This document shows, one piece after another, positions 22,750 to 31,726 of a stretch of 64,000 nt of DNA. Source of the stretch: Streptomyces sp. AM 2-1-1 (lineage in GTDB: Bacteria > Actinomycetota > Actinomycetes > Streptomycetales > Streptomycetaceae). The position numbers and the translations under genes are program-made. Under the pieces are notes generated by a model that saw nothing but the letters and a program-made list of their open reading frames with translations, searched no databases and was not told the origin of the DNA. The stretch covers positions 5,722,501 to 5,786,500 of the forward strand of contig NZ_CP119147.1 of assembly GCF_029167645.1 (NCBI RefSeq), given 5' to 3'. The stretch's first letter is position 1. Every line of letters starts with the position of its first letter.

Positions 22750-24111
22750 TCAGCGCACCGTGCCGCACCGCTCCACGAAGCGCCGGGCCATCTGCGGGGC
22801 CGCCGCCCAGTGGGTGTGCAGATAGCTCGCGTGCACCCCGCCCCGGACGAAGCCCTCCACCCGGCGTTCGGGCAGGTGCATGCCCCAGGCCGGTACCGCC
22901 CCCGCGCCCGGCTCCAGCACCGTCCGGTGGAACTCGTGGCCGCGCACCCGGGTCCCGGCCGCCGCGAGCGAGCTGTCCGCGACCGCCACCGCTTCCCGGT
23001 AACCGAGCGTCAGGCGCTCCGACATCCGGGCGCTCGCGTCCAGCACCCCGCACATCGGCCGGCCGTCCAGTTCGCGCGCCAGATAGAGCAGCCCCGCGCA
23101 CTCCGCCGCGACCGGCGCCCCGCTCTCCGCGAGGGCCGTGACCGCCCGGCGCAGCGGCTCGTTGGCCGACAACTCGGGGGCGTACACCTCCGGGAAGCCG
23201 CCCCCCACGACCAGACCCGCCGTACCGTCGGGGAGCTTCTCGTCGTGGAGCGGGTCGAAGGAGACGACCTCCGCGCCCGCCGCCGTGAGCAGTTCGGCGT
23301 GTTCGGCGTACGCGAAGGTGAACGCCGCCCCGCCCGCCACGGCGACCACCGGCCGCGGTCCGGGGGACGCGTGCACCGGCGGTTCCCACGCATCGCCCAG
23401 GAGCGGGGGAGCGGTCCGGGCCAGCGCCAGCAGTGCGTCCAGGTCGCAGCCGGCCCGCACGCGTTCGCCCATCGCCGCCACCGCGTCCACGGCGTCCGTG
23501 CGCCGCTCGGCCACCGGCACCAGCCCCAGATGGCGCGACGGGGTCTCCACCCGCGCGGCCCGCCGCAGCACCCCGAGCACCGGCAGCCCGGACTCCTCCA
23601 GGGCGTCGCGGAGCAGCATCTCGTGCCGGTCGGACGCCACCTTGTTGAGGATCACCCCGCCGATCCGCACCATCGGGTCCCAGGCCGCAAAACCGTGCAC
23701 CAGGGCCGCCACCGAACGCGACTGCGAGGAAGCGTCGACGACCAGGACCACCGGAGCCCGCAGCAACTTCGCGACCTGCGCCGTCGATGCCAGTTCGCCC
23801 TGGCCCGAGGCCCCGTCGAAGAGCCCCATCACGCCCTCCACGACCGCCAGTTCCGAGCCCGCCGACCCGTGCGCGAAGAGCGGCTCGACCAGAGAGGTCC
23901 CGCACATGTACGCGTCGAGGTTGCGGCCCGGCCGCCCGGTCGCCAGCGCGTGGTAGCCCGGATCTATGTAGTCGGGCCCCACCTTGTGCGGGGAGACGGC
24001 GAGTCCGCGCGCGGCGAAGGCGGCCATCAGCCCGGTGGCGACGGTGGTCTTGCCACTGCCGGAGGACGGCGCGGCGATCACCAGACGGGGAAGGGTGCGG
24101 GGGCCGTTCAC
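22750..24111 (-). CDS. cobB: cobyrinic/hydrogenobyrinic acid a,c-diamide synthase
   Basis: This is the glutamine-dependent amidotransferase that amidates the a and c side chains of the corrin ring. The ~453-residue protein has an N-terminal dethiobiotin-synthetase-like ATPase domain with P-loop APSSGSGKTT and KVGPDYIDPGYH, and a C-terminal class I glutaminase domain with AAECAGLLYL carrying the nucleophile Cys and GHEFHRT and HASYLHTHW near the end. The GTG start at 24111 (or the adjacent GTG at 24114) overlaps the cobO stop at 24108, so the two are translationally coupled. Last gene of the riboswitch-led operon. Confidence 0.95.
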   Translation of the reverse strand: MNGPRTLPRLVIAAPSSGSGKTTVATGLMAAFAARGLAVSPHKVGPDYIDPGYHALATGRPGRNLDAYMCGTSLVEPLFAHGSAGSELAVVEGVMGLFDGASGQGELASTAQVAKLLRAPVVLVVDASSQSRSVAALVHGFAAWDPMVRIGGVILNKVASDRHEMLLRDALEESGLPVLGVLRRAARVETPSRHLGLVPVAERRTDAVDAVAAMGERVRAGCDLDALLALARTAPPLLGDAWEPPVHASPGPRPVVAVAGGAAFTFAYAEHAELLTAAGAEVVSFDPLHDEKLPDGTAGLVVGGGFPEVYAPELSANEPLRRAVTALAESGAPVAAECAGLLYLARELDGRPMCGVLDASARMSERLTLGYREAVAVADSSLAAAGTRVRGHEFHRTVLEPGAGAVPAWGMHLPERRVEGFVRGGVHASYLHTHWAAAPQMARRFVERCGTVR

Positions 24112-24722
24112 CACTCGATGCCCCGCTGGCCCTTCTGGCCCGCGTCCATCGGGTGCTTCACCTTCGACATGTCGGTCACCAGGTCGGCAGCGTCCAGCAG
24201 CGCCTGCGGCGCGTTGCGGCCGGTGATCACCACGTGCTGGGTGCCGGGCCGGTTGCGGAGCGTCTCCACGACGTCCTCGGTGTCGATCCACCCCCAGTGC
24301 AGCGGATAGGCGAACTCGTCCAGCACGTACAGCTTGTACGTCTCCGCGGCGAGGTCACGCTTGACCTGCGCCCAGCCCTCCCGGGCCTTCTCCTCGTTCG
24401 CCGTGTTGTCGTTCTCCCCGGACGGCCCGCGCTGGACCCACGACCAGCCCTCGCCCATCTTGTGCCAGGCGACCGTGCCGCCCTCGCCGCTGGCCCCGAG
24501 GACCTTCAGCGCGTTCTCCTCGCCGACCTTCCACTTCGCCGACTTGACGAACTGGAACACCCCGATCGGCCATCCCTGGTTCCAGGCGCGCAGCGCCAGC
24601 CCGAAGGCCGCCGTCGACTTCCCCTTGCCGATCCCGGTGTGCACGAGAAGAAGCGGACGGTTGCGGCGCTGACGGGTGGTGAGCCCGTCCTCCGGTACCG
24701 AAGTCGGCTGTCCCTGCGGCAT
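24108..24722 (-). CDS. cobO: cob(I)yrinic acid a,c-diamide adenosyltransferase
   Basis: CobO/CobA/BtuR transfers the 5'-deoxyadenosyl group from ATP to cob(I)yrinate a,c-diamide. The 204-residue protein shows the family P-loop HTGIGKGKSTAAFG (~28-41), QFVKSAKWKVGE, and the LDEFAYPLHWGWID segment with the Walker-B-like Asp-Glu, followed by VVITGRNAP. Length and motifs match CobO closely. Its start touches the stop of the chelatase gene and its stop overlaps cobB, so it lies inside a translationally coupled series. Confidence 0.95.
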   Translation of the reverse strand: MPQGQPTSVPEDGLTTRQRRNRPLLLVHTGIGKGKSTAAFGLALRAWNQGWPIGVFQFVKSAKWKVGEENALKVLGASGEGGTVAWHKMGEGWSWVQRGPSGENDNTANEEKAREGWAQVKRDLAAETYKLYVLDEFAYPLHWGWIDTEDVVETLRNRPGTQHVVITGRNAPQALLDAADLVTDMSKVKHPMDAGQKGQRGIEW

Positions 24723-26812
24723 TACGCGGCCCTCCCGGCTGCTCGAACATCCTTGACCAGCCCGGCGATCGAGTCCGCGCGCAGCTCGTCGAGCGTGACG
24801 GCGGCGCCTCCCAGATCGCGGGCGAGCTGTGCGGCGAGCCCGAGGCGTACGATCCCCGACTCGCAGTCCACCACGACGGACGTGGTCCCCTCGGCGGCGT
24901 GCAGCCGGCCGGCCCGCGCGGCGAGCGCCACCGGCTCCGGACCGCCGGTCGCCCGGCCGTCCGTCACCACCACGAGCAGCGGACGCCGCGAGGGGTCGCG
25001 CATCCGCTCCACCCGCAGCACGTCGTGCGCCTTGAGCAGCCCGGCGGCGAGCGGGGTGCGCCCGCCGGTCGGCAGCGTCTCCAGCCGGGCCGCCGCCGCG
25101 TCCACCGACGAGGTCGGCGGCAGTACCAGCTCGGCGCCCCGCCCCCGGAACGTCACCAGACCCACCTTGTCCCGGCGTTGGTACGCGTCGAGCAGGAGCG
25201 ACAGCACCGCGCCCTTCACGGCGCCCATCCGCTGCCGGGCCGCCATCGACCCGGAGGCGTCCACCACGAAGAGCACGAGGTTCCCCTCCCGCCCTTCCCG
25301 GGTCGCCTGCCGCAGATCGTCCCGGCGCACCACGAGACCCCGCCCCGACCGGCCGCGTGCCCGCTGGTGGGGTGCCGCCGCGTGAACGGTCGCCGCCATG
25401 TGCAGCTTGGTCAGCGCCCCCTCCGGACGCCGCGCCCCCGTCGTCCGCCCGTGCTCGGTACGGGCCCGGGACCGGCGGCCCGCCGCGCCCTCACCGAGAC
25501 CGGGGACGCTCAGCGCCTTGGTCCGGAACGGCTCGGCCGCCGCGACCGGCTGCTGCTCGCCACCGGCCGGACCACCCCGGCCGTCCTGCCCGCCGTCCGG
25601 GGCGCCCGCGCTCTCCGGCGACGGCGACTGCTCCGACGGCGACGGTGGCGCGTCCTCGGGACCGCCCCCCTGCGGCGGCACCCCGCCTCCGTCGCCCGGC
25701 CCGTCCGGATCGGGATCGGGATCACGGTCGGAGTCGGAGTCGGAGTCCGAGTCGGGGCCGGGACCCCCGTCCCCGCGCCGCTCGTCCCGTCGGTCCTCCT
25801 CCTCGGCGGCCTGACGGAGCGTCTCGTCGAGCTTCTCCTCGTCGAGCCCCGGCGCGTCGAAGGGATTGCGCCGCCGCCGGTGCGGGAGAGCCAGCAGGGC
25901 GGCCTGCCGCACGTCGTCGGCGGTCACCTCCTCGCGGCCCGCCCAGGCGGCCAGCGCCGTCGCGGTCCGCGCCATCACGATGTCCGCACGCATCCCGTCC
26001 ACCTCGAACGCGGCGCAAGTCGCGGCGATCCGCCGCAGCGCCCCGTCCCCGAGGACGACCCGGGGGAGCAGGGCGCGGGCGGCGGTGATCCGCGCGCGCA
26101 GCGCGTTCTCCTCGTCGGCCCACACCGCCGCGAAGGCCGCCGGATCGTCGTCGTACGCGAGACGCCGCCGCACGACCTCCACCCGCAGATCGGTGTCCCG
26201 GGAGGCGGCCACCTCCACCGTCAGCCCGAACCGGTCCAGCAACTGCGGCCGCAGCTCGCCCTCTTCGGGGTTCATCGTGCCGACCAGCAGGAATCGCGCC
26301 GCGTGCCGTACGGAGACGCCCTCACGCTCCACGTACGAGGCACCCATCGCCGCCGCGTCCAGCAGCAGGTCCACCAGGTGGTCGTGGAGGAGGTTGACCT
26401 CGTCCACGTAGAGGATGCCCCGGTGCGCGTCGGCGAGCAGACCCGGCTCGAAGGCCTTCACGCCCTCGGCGAGCGCCCGTTCGATGTCGAGCGCGCCGAC
26501 CAGCCGGTCCTCGGAGGCCCCGACCGGCAGCTCCACCGTCCGCGCCGGCCGCGCGACGCCGGGCGCCGCCGGGTGCGGGCCGTCCGGGCACGCCGGGTCG
26601 GGGGAGACCGGATCGCAGGAGAACCGGCAGCCCTGCACGACCGCGACCCGCGGCATCAGCGCGGCCAGCGCGCGTACGGCGGTGGACTTCGCGGTCCCCT
26701 TCTCCCCGCGCACCAGCACCCCGCCGACCGCCGGCGACACGGCGTTCAGCAGCAGCCCGAGCCGCAGGTCGTCCTGACCGACGATCGCGGTGAACGGATA
26801 CGGCGTGTTCAC
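24722..26812 (-). CDS. putative cobaltochelatase/magnesium chelatase-type ATPase with VWA domain (ChlI-ChlD fusion)
   Basis: This 696-residue protein joins a MoxR/ChlI-type AAA+ domain (1-~330) to a C-terminal von Willebrand A domain (~500-690). The AAA+ part has Walker [10 protein letters not shown], Walker [11 protein letters not shown] and the sensor-like [20 protein letters not shown]. The VWA part begins with the metal-ion site VVDASGSM. An acidic linker of alternating Asp-Ser and Asp-Pro separates them. Such proteins drive metal insertion by a CobN-like large subunit, which is not in this window. The GTG start at 26812 overlaps the cobQ stop (TGA 26809-26811), so the frame upstream of it is not part of this gene. 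Confidence 0.9.
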   Translation of the reverse strand: MNTPYPFTAIVGQDDLRLGLLLNAVSPAVGGVLVRGEKGTAKSTAVRALAALMPRVAVVQGCRFSCDPVSPDPACPDGPHPAAPGVARPARTVELPVGASEDRLVGALDIERALAEGVKAFEPGLLADAHRGILYVDEVNLLHDHLVDLLLDAAAMGASYVEREGVSVRHAARFLLVGTMNPEEGELRPQLLDRFGLTVEVAASRDTDLRVEVVRRRLAYDDDPAAFAAVWADEENALRARITAARALLPRVVLGDGALRRIAATCAAFEVDGMRADIVMARTATALAAWAGREEVTADDVRQAALLALPHRRRRNPFDAPGLDEEKLDETLRQAAEEEDRRDERRGDGGPGPDSDSDSDSDRDPDPDPDGPGDGGGVPPQGGGPEDAPPSPSEQSPSPESAGAPDGGQDGRGGPAGGEQQPVAAAEPFRTKALSVPGLGEGAAGRRSRARTEHGRTTGARRPEGALTKLHMAATVHAAAPHQRARGRSGRGLVVRRDDLRQATREGREGNLVLFVVDASGSMAARQRMGAVKGAVLSLLLDAYQRRDKVGLVTFRGRGAELVLPPTSSVDAAAARLETLPTGGRTPLAAGLLKAHDVLRVERMRDPSRRPLLVVVTDGRATGGPEPVALAARAGRLHAAEGTTSVVVDCESGIVRLGLAAQLARDLGGAAVTLDELRADSIAGLVKDVRAAGRAA

Positions 26813-28494
26813 AAGGCCTCCAGAGAGATGTCCGGGACGGGGTCGGAAAGGTCCGTACGCAGGGCGACCGGCGGCTGTGCGGGCGCGGGTGCGGACCGGG
26901 ATGCGGGTGCGGGTGGGGGTGCGGACGACGGCACGGACCCCACGTCCGCCCCCGCCCCCGGCAGCACCGGGGCGCCCGGTCCGACGAACGGCAGCCCCGC
27001 CGGGGCGCCCTCCTCGATCAGGCGCCACAGGGCATCGGTGTCCGCGTGCTCCTCGATCAGGTCGCCCAGCAGGTCCAGCTGCTCCTCACGGAGCGCGGCG
27101 AAGCTGGTGTCCGGGGCGGCGGTGAACCGCCGCCCGGCGGCCCGGGCGACCTCCGCCAGGAACGCCCGCCGGAACGCGTCGCTCTCCAGCGACCCGTGCC
27201 AGTGCGTCCCCCACACCTGGCCCACCCGGCACCCGTCCAGGAAGGGCTCGCCGCCCCGCACGTCGGCGACGCCGTGGTGGATCTCGTACCCCTCGACCGG
27301 CGCGCCGAGCGCCGTACCGACCGGCCGGGCCAGCGTCTTCTCCCGCGCGAACCGGACACGGACCGGCAGCAGGCCCAGACCCTCCACCACCCCCGCCCGG
27401 GACTCGACCTCGTCCTCGACGCGCTCGCCGAGCACCTGGAAGCCGCCGCAGATTCCCAGCACCGGACGGCCCTCGGCCGCCCGCCGGACCAGGGCGTCCG
27501 CGAGCCCCCGGGCGCGCAGCCACTCCAGCGCCTTCACGGTGCCCCGGGTACCGGGCACCACGACCAGGTCCGCGTCGGCCAGCTCCTCCGGCCGGTCCAC
27601 GAACCGCACGATCACACCCGGTTCCGCGGCGAGCGCGTCCACGTCGGTGAAGTTCGACATCAGCGGCACCGCGCACACCGCGACCCGCAGCACGTCCTCC
27701 CCGTGCGGAGGGGCCACGACCGACTCGCGGACGCTGCCGCGCAGCGACACGCGCAGCCCGTCCTCCTCGTCGATGCCGAGGCCGCGGGTGAAGGGCAGTA
27801 CTCCGTACGTCCGCCGCCCGGTCAGCCCCAGCAGCATGTCCAGACCCGGCTCCAGCAACGACACGTCACCGCGGAACTTGTTGACGAGGTACCCCGCGAC
27901 CAGCTCCTGGTCCTCGGCGCTCAGCAGCGCCGTCGTACCGAAGAACGAGGCGAACACCCCGCCCCGGTCGATGTCGCCGACGACCAGCACCGGGAATCGC
28001 GCGGCCCTCGCCACCCCCATGTTGACGATGTCGGTGCGCCGCAGATTGATCTCGGCCGGACTGCCCGCCCCCTCGCAGATCACGGCGTCGTACGTACCCC
28101 GGAGCTGTTCCAGACACTCCACGACCGTCCCGAAGAGCGACTCCTGCCGGCCCCCGTGGTAGCCGCGCGCGCTCATCTCGCCCACCGGCCTGCCCATCAG
28201 CACGACCTGGCTGGAGCGGTCGCCACCGGGCTTGAGCAGCACCGGGTTCATCAGCGCGGACGGCTCCACCCGGGCGGCCTGCGCCTGCATGGCCTGAGCC
28301 CGCCCGATCTCGGCGCCCTCCCGGGTCACGAAGGAGTTCAGTGACATGTTCTGCGCCTTGAACGGGGCGACCCTCACCCCCTGGCGCACCAGCCACCGGC
28401 AGATCCCCGCCGTGACGACGCTCTTCCCGGCGTCCGAGGTGGTGCCCGCGACGAGCAGGCCGCCGCCCCGCCGTGTGCCGGTGCCGCCGCTCAT
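26809..28494 (-). CDS. cobQ: cobyric acid synthase
   Basis: CobQ/CbiP amidates the b, d, e and g side chains of adenosylcobyrinate a,c-diamide with glutamine and ATP. The 561-residue protein has P-loop [10 protein letters not shown], the family stretch [11 protein letters not shown], the [12 protein letters not shown] and [11 protein letters not shown] segments, and a triad-type glutaminase with nucleophile Cys in LGICGGFQ and His in GTHWHGSLE. About 60 C-terminal residues form a Pro/Ala-rich tail not needed for the core fold, making it longer than the usual 480-500. ATG 28494 overlaps the cobD stop (ATGA); the upstream in-frame extension lies over cobD and is not used. Confidence 0.95.
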   Translation of the reverse strand: MSGGTGTRRGGGLLVAGTTSDAGKSVVTAGICRWLVRQGVRVAPFKAQNMSLNSFVTREGAEIGRAQAMQAQAARVEPSALMNPVLLKPGGDRSSQVVLMGRPVGEMSARGYHGGRQESLFGTVVECLEQLRGTYDAVICEGAGSPAEINLRRTDIVNMGVARAARFPVLVVGDIDRGGVFASFFGTTALLSAEDQELVAGYLVNKFRGDVSLLEPGLDMLLGLTGRRTYGVLPFTRGLGIDEEDGLRVSLRGSVRESVVAPPHGEDVLRVAVCAVPLMSNFTDVDALAAEPGVIVRFVDRPEELADADLVVVPGTRGTVKALEWLRARGLADALVRRAAEGRPVLGICGGFQVLGERVEDEVESRAGVVEGLGLLPVRVRFAREKTLARPVGTALGAPVEGYEIHHGVADVRGGEPFLDGCRVGQVWGTHWHGSLESDAFRRAFLAEVARAAGRRFTAAPDTSFAALREEQLDLLGDLIEEHADTDALWRLIEEGAPAGLPFVGPGAPVLPGAGADVGSVPSSAPPPAPASRSAPAPAQPPVALRTDLSDPVPDISLEAL

Positions 28495-29483
28495 GCCCGT
28501 CCCCGTTCCGTGCTCGCTCGTCCCGCCGGTCGCCCGGCCACCAGTCGCTCCGCGGCCAGCCGTCCGGCGGCGCAGACCACCAGGGCCAGCACACCGACCC
28601 GGCGCGACAGCCGTACCGCCCGTTCGATGTCGCCCCTCTCCACGCTCACGTCCCGTCCCCCCGCGCCGTTCAGCACCGGCCGGTGCTCGACCCGCCCGCC
28701 GTACGCGAGCGTCCCGCCCAGCCGTACGCCGAGCGCCCCGGCGAACGCGGCCTCCACCGGGCCCGCGTTCGGGCTCGGGTGGCGGCCGGCGTCGGCGCGC
28801 CAGGCCCGGACCGCCTGCGCCGGCCGCCCGCCGGCGGCCACCGCGAGGGCGGCGGTGAGCCGGGCACCCGGCCAGCCCGCGACGTCGTCCAGCCGGGCCG
28901 AGGCCCAGCCGAAACGGCGGTGGCGCGGCGAGCGGTGACCGACCATCGCGTCGAGCGTGTTCACCGCGCGGAAGCCGGCCAGCCCGGGGACCCCGGCCAG
29001 CGCACCCCACACCAGGGCGCCGACGACGGCGTCCGAGGTGTTCTCCGCGACGGACTCCACGACGGCACGGGCGATCCCCGGACCGTCGAGCGCCTGCGGA
29101 TCGCGGCCGCACAGATGCGGCAGTCGCTTCCGGGCCGCCTCGACGTCCCCGGCGTCGAGCGCCGCGCCGATGGACCTGGCCTCGCGCCCCAGCGACGTAC
29201 CGCCGACGACGGACCAGGTGACGGCGGCCGTCAGCGCGACGGCAGCGCCGGGAGTGCGGCGTACGGCACGGGCCGCGAGCGCGGCCGCCCCCACGGCGGC
29301 CCCGGCGCACACCAGGGTGTGCAACGCGCCCCGGCCCCGGTGGTCGCGCCACAGACGCCGCTCCACGGCGGCGGCGGCCCGGCCGAAGCCAGCGACCGGA
29401 TGGCCCCGCCGGGGGTCGCCCAGCAGCCGGTCGGCGACCAGCCCCGCTGTGGCCCCGTACGCGAAGACGCGGGCTCCACGCAC
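28491..29483 (-). CDS. cobD: adenosylcobinamide-phosphate synthase (CbiB/CobD)
   Basis: This integral membrane protein attaches the aminopropanol (phosphate) arm to adenosylcobyric acid. The 330-residue sequence has several hydrophobic helices and the CbiB landmarks [11 protein letters not shown] near the start, [17 protein letters not shown] in the middle, [13 protein letters not shown] and [13 protein letters not shown]. The GTG start at 29483 has no good ribosome site of its own, but lies three bases after the stop of a 22-codon leader ORF, so translation is probably coupled to it. First full gene of the riboswitch-led operon cobD-cobQ-chelatase-cobO-cobB. Confidence 0.94.
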   Translation of the reverse strand: MRGARVFAYGATAGLVADRLLGDPRRGHPVAGFGRAAAAVERRLWRDHRGRGALHTLVCAGAAVGAAALAARAVRRTPGAAVALTAAVTWSVVGGTSLGREARSIGAALDAGDVEAARKRLPHLCGRDPQALDGPGIARAVVESVAENTSDAVVGALVWGALAGVPGLAGFRAVNTLDAMVGHRSPRHRRFGWASARLDDVAGWPGARLTAALAVAAGGRPAQAVRAWRADAGRHPSPNAGPVEAAFAGALGVRLGGTLAYGGRVEHRPVLNGAGGRDVSVERGDIERAVRLSRRVGVLALVVCAAGRLAAERLVAGRPAGRASTERGRA

Positions 29484-29486
29484 CGC

Positions 29487-29555
29487 TCAGCCCGCCGTGC
29501 GACGCAGGGTCCCCAGGGGGGTCGGCAGAGGGTCGGGCGCACGGCGGCCGGGCAT
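29487..29555 (-). CDS. 22-codon leader ORF between riboswitch and cobD
   Basis: ATG 29555 is preceded by GAGGA about nine bases upstream and opens a 22-residue frame ([11 protein letters not shown], then [11 protein letters not shown]). It ends in TGA three bases before the cobD GTG. The peptide is basic and Pro-rich, with no domain. Its place, start signal and abutment with cobD suggest that the riboswitch controls ribosome entry here and that cobD is translated by coupling. This is inference from layout. Confidence 0.5.
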   Translation of the reverse strand: MPGRRAPDPLPTPLGTLRRTAG

Positions 29556-29597
29556 GGCGTGTGTCCTCACTCAGGGTCCGCGCCCTGGTTCGACGAA

Positions 29598-29785
29598 ACG
29601 GCGACGAGAGTGTCCTGGCTCCCGGAACGGCGGCGTTCCCTCGCCGGTCCGCGGGTCCGCGCTGCGGACCGTGACCAGGCTCTGGGGCGCCGCCTCCCGG
29701 TGACAGTGGCGGGACCGCGCCGGATTCGCACCGGCTTCCTCTGCTGTCGCCGAAATGGCTCCGGCAGTCCACCACGCAGCGCGAA
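29598..29785 (-). promoter_or_regulatory. cobalamin (AdoCbl) riboswitch
   Basis: On the minus strand the conserved core reads GGAAGCCGGTGCGAATCCGG, then CGCGGTCCCGCCACTGTCAC (about 29700-29739), a variable paired region, and the B12 box AGCCAGGACACT at ~29609-29620. These are the hallmark elements of the cobalamin riboswitch in the right order. It precedes the leader ORF and cobD by ~45-110 bases and should lower expression of the cobalamin operon when cobalamin is plentiful. Ends are approximate. Confidence 0.92.
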
Positions 29786-29789
29786 GGCC

Positions 29790-29807
29790 AGTCAACTCGC
29801 CGTTGAC
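29790..29807 (-). promoter_or_regulatory. dyad overlapping a -35-like box before the riboswitch
   Basis: GTCAAC and GTTGAC form a 6-bp dyad with a 5-base spacer (29791-29807). On the minus strand TTGACT (29790-29795) could be the -35 box of the cobalamin operon; a -10 fitting the consensus is not clear. It may be a promoter with an overlapping operator. Confidence 0.35.
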
Positions 29808-29837
29808 CTGCGGGGCCGCAGTGTGCGCGGACACACA

Positions 29838-29868
29838 TCGGGCCGGACACACGGGGTGTCCGGCCCGA
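29838..29868 (-). terminator. 13-bp hairpin after the pit operon
   Basis: Arms TCGGGCCGGACAC (29838-29850) and GTGTCCGGCCCGA (29856-29868) enclose a 5-base loop, 36 bases past the stop of the small membrane protein gene on the minus strand. It separates the phosphate operon from the cobalamin promoter. Confidence 0.75.
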
Positions 29869-29903
29869 CGAGCGGAAAAGGGGGTGCCCCCGGGGGGAGC
29901 GGG

Positions 29904-30134
29904 TCAGGCGACGATCAGGTAGATGCCGTACACGACCGCCGCCGCGCACAGCGCGAAGGAGGCGTACGCGCCGGTGCGCACCAGTGCGGAGGCCGAGCCG
30001 GAGACACTGCCGCGGAGTTCGCCGGCCCGCTTGGCGAGGCCGACGACGCCGAGGCTGAAGAAGCCGACCAGCGCCACGGTGACCACGAGGCTGACACCGA
30101 AAACGGTGGCGAGTGCTGCCCAGTCGATTTTCAT
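29904..30134 (-). CDS. small two-helix membrane protein next to pit
   Basis: This 76-residue protein has two clear hydrophobic helices (about residues 7-33 and 54-75) joined by a short basic, Ser/Gly-rich loop. It has no cysteines and no enzymatic motif. It starts 12 bases after the Pit transporter stop and shares the transporter's terminator, so the two are surely co-transcribed. In many bacteria the gene next to pit encodes a PhoU-like DUF47 regulator; this one is not that. A small accessory subunit of the transporter is a fair guess only. Confidence 0.8.
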   Translation of the reverse strand: MKIDWAALATVFGVSLVVTVALVGFFSLGVVGLAKRAGELRGSVSGSASALVRTGAYASFALCAAAVVYGIYLIVA

Positions 30135-30146
30135 GGGGGCGAGTCC

Positions 30147-31427
30147 TTACACCGCTGCCGGACGGGCCGGGTCGGTGGTCGCGGGGAGGGGGGTCGGGAG
30201 CGGCGAGGGGATGGTGGCGGTGAGACCGGTGACCGGGAGACCGGCGGCCGGCACCGCGGCGGGCGGCGGGGAGACGGCGACGACGGCCGCGGCGACGACG
30301 TCCGCGGGCTCATGCTCCGCCCCGGCGATGTCCGCGTGGCCGACCGGCCGGCGCCGCGACAGCTGCCAGATGACCCCGGACCCCGCCACGAGCAGCACGG
30401 CGACCAGCACGATGCCCCAGGTGCCCTGCCGGGTCAGGAACTCGGCGCCCGCGCCGACCAGGCCCGCCGCCGGGAGCGTCAGGCCCCAGGCGACGAACAT
30501 CCGGGTCGCGGTGGACCACTTGACCGTCCCGCCCTTGCGGCCGAGCCCGGCCCCCATCACCGCGCCGGAGCACGACTGCGTGGTGGAGAGCGAGAAGCCG
30601 AGGTGCGAGGAGGCGAGGATGACGGTCGCCGCGCTGGTCTGGGCGGCGAATCCCTGCTGCGGCTGGAGGTCCGTCAGCCCGGTGCCCATCGTGCGGATGA
30701 TGCGCCAGCCGCCGAGGTACGTACCCAGCGCGATGGCCAGACCGGCCGAGAAGATCACCCAGACCGGCGGGTTCGAGCCGGGGGAGAGGACGCCACCGGT
30801 GACGAGCGCCAAGGTGATGATGCCCATCGTCTTCTGCGCGTCGTTGGTGCCGTGGGCGAGCGAGACGAGACCCGCGGACGCGATCTGTCCGGCCCGGTAG
30901 CCCTTGGCCGTCGACTTCAGCTGCGCCTCGTCGGTGATGTTCCGGTTGACGCGGTACGACAGTTTCGTCGCGAGCATCGCGGCCGCACCCGCCACCAGCG
31001 GGGCGGCGACGGCGGGCAGCAGGACCTTGGTGACGACGGTGCCGCCGTTGACCGAGGACCAGCCCGCGGACATCACCGCGGCGCCGATGAGGCCGCCGAA
31101 CAGGGCGTGGGACGAGCTGGACGGCAGACCGACCAGCCAGGTCACCAGGTTCCACAGGATGGCGCCGACGAGCGCCGCGAAGATGACCTCGGTTCTCAGG
31201 CCGTCCTCGGAGACGATCCCGCCGGAGATCGTCTTCGCGACCTCCACCGACAGGAAAGCGCCGACCAGATTGAGGGCGGCCGACATGGCCACCGCTGTCT
31301 TGGGCTTCAGGGCGCCGGTCGAGATGGTGGTGGCCATCGCGTTGGCGGTGTCGTGGAAACCGTTCGTGAAATCGAACACGAGAGCTGTCGCGACGACTAT
31401 CGCGAGCAGCAGCGTGATGTGTTCCAT
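30147..31427 (-). CDS. pit: inorganic phosphate transporter, Pit family
   Basis: This 426-residue, ~10-helix permease carries the duplicated Pit signature: [20 protein letters not shown] near the N-terminus and the second copy around [19 protein letters not shown]. It takes up metal-phosphate complexes with protons. The C-terminal ~70 residues hold a last helix and an Ala/Pro-rich tail. From memory, the S. coelicolor homologue in this neighbourhood is pitH2, controlled by PhoP. The upstream region here carries matching PHO-box repeats 29-69 bp before the ATG. It is first in a two-gene operon with a small membrane protein. Confidence 0.95.
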   Translation of the reverse strand: MEHITLLLAIVVATALVFDFTNGFHDTANAMATTISTGALKPKTAVAMSAALNLVGAFLSVEVAKTISGGIVSEDGLRTEVIFAALVGAILWNLVTWLVGLPSSSSHALFGGLIGAAVMSAGWSSVNGGTVVTKVLLPAVAAPLVAGAAAMLATKLSYRVNRNITDEAQLKSTAKGYRAGQIASAGLVSLAHGTNDAQKTMGIITLALVTGGVLSPGSNPPVWVIFSAGLAIALGTYLGGWRIIRTMGTGLTDLQPQQGFAAQTSAATVILASSHLGFSLSTTQSCSGAVMGAGLGRKGGTVKWSTATRMFVAWGLTLPAAGLVGAGAEFLTRQGTWGIVLVAVLLVAGSGVIWQLSRRRPVGHADIAGAEHEPADVVAAAVVAVSPPPAAVPAAGLPVTGLTATIPSPLPTPLPATTDPARPAAV

Positions 31428-31455
31428 TTACCCAGGCAATCGTTCGACGTCATTG

Positions 31456-31496
31456 GCAGGGTGAACGTAAGCAACCTGGGTGAACGGAAGATGAAC
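31456..31496 (-). promoter_or_regulatory. PHO box (PhoP direct repeat units)
   Basis: On the minus strand, three 11-nt units resemble the PhoP repeat GTTCACCCGCC: GTTCATCTTCC (31486-31496) and GTTCACCCAGG (31475-31485) are directly adjacent, and GTTCACCCTGC (31456-31466) follows after 8 bases. They lie just upstream of pit, whose ATG is at 31427. Confidence 0.8.
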
Positions 31497-31726
31497 TGGG
31501 CGGGGCGTCGCGGTGCCCTTCGGCGGGGCGGGTCATTCCGCTCGAGTCCGCGGAAGATCGCCCGGAGCCGCCGGCGCGGTGCGGGGACTGCCCCCGACCG
31601 GCGAGTCCCTCCGCACGAGGGAGCCCGCCGGGCCCCCGGATGTCTTTCCGGTCACGTTCCCGCCCGGTCGCCCGGTCCCCGGCGGATTCACAGGAAGCCG
31701 TCGTGGCGGTCCCTATGATCTCCTCC

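Noticed and set aside
29715..29739. A tRNA-like GGTGCGAATCC stretch
   Set aside because: It is part of the conserved cobalamin riboswitch core; no acceptor stem, anticodon arm or tRNA-length fold is present.
28495..29949. Upstream extension of the cobQ frame to 29949
   Set aside because: It covers cobD, the leader ORF and the riboswitch in another frame; the ATG at 28494 overlapping the cobD stop is the natural start.
24899..31718. Two very long plus-strand open frames (over 1000 codons each) running antisense to the cobalamin, cobD and pit genes
   Set aside because: They are antisense to well-supported genes, are Arg/Pro/Gly/Ala-rich with no domain, and arise because stop codons are rare in GC-rich DNA.
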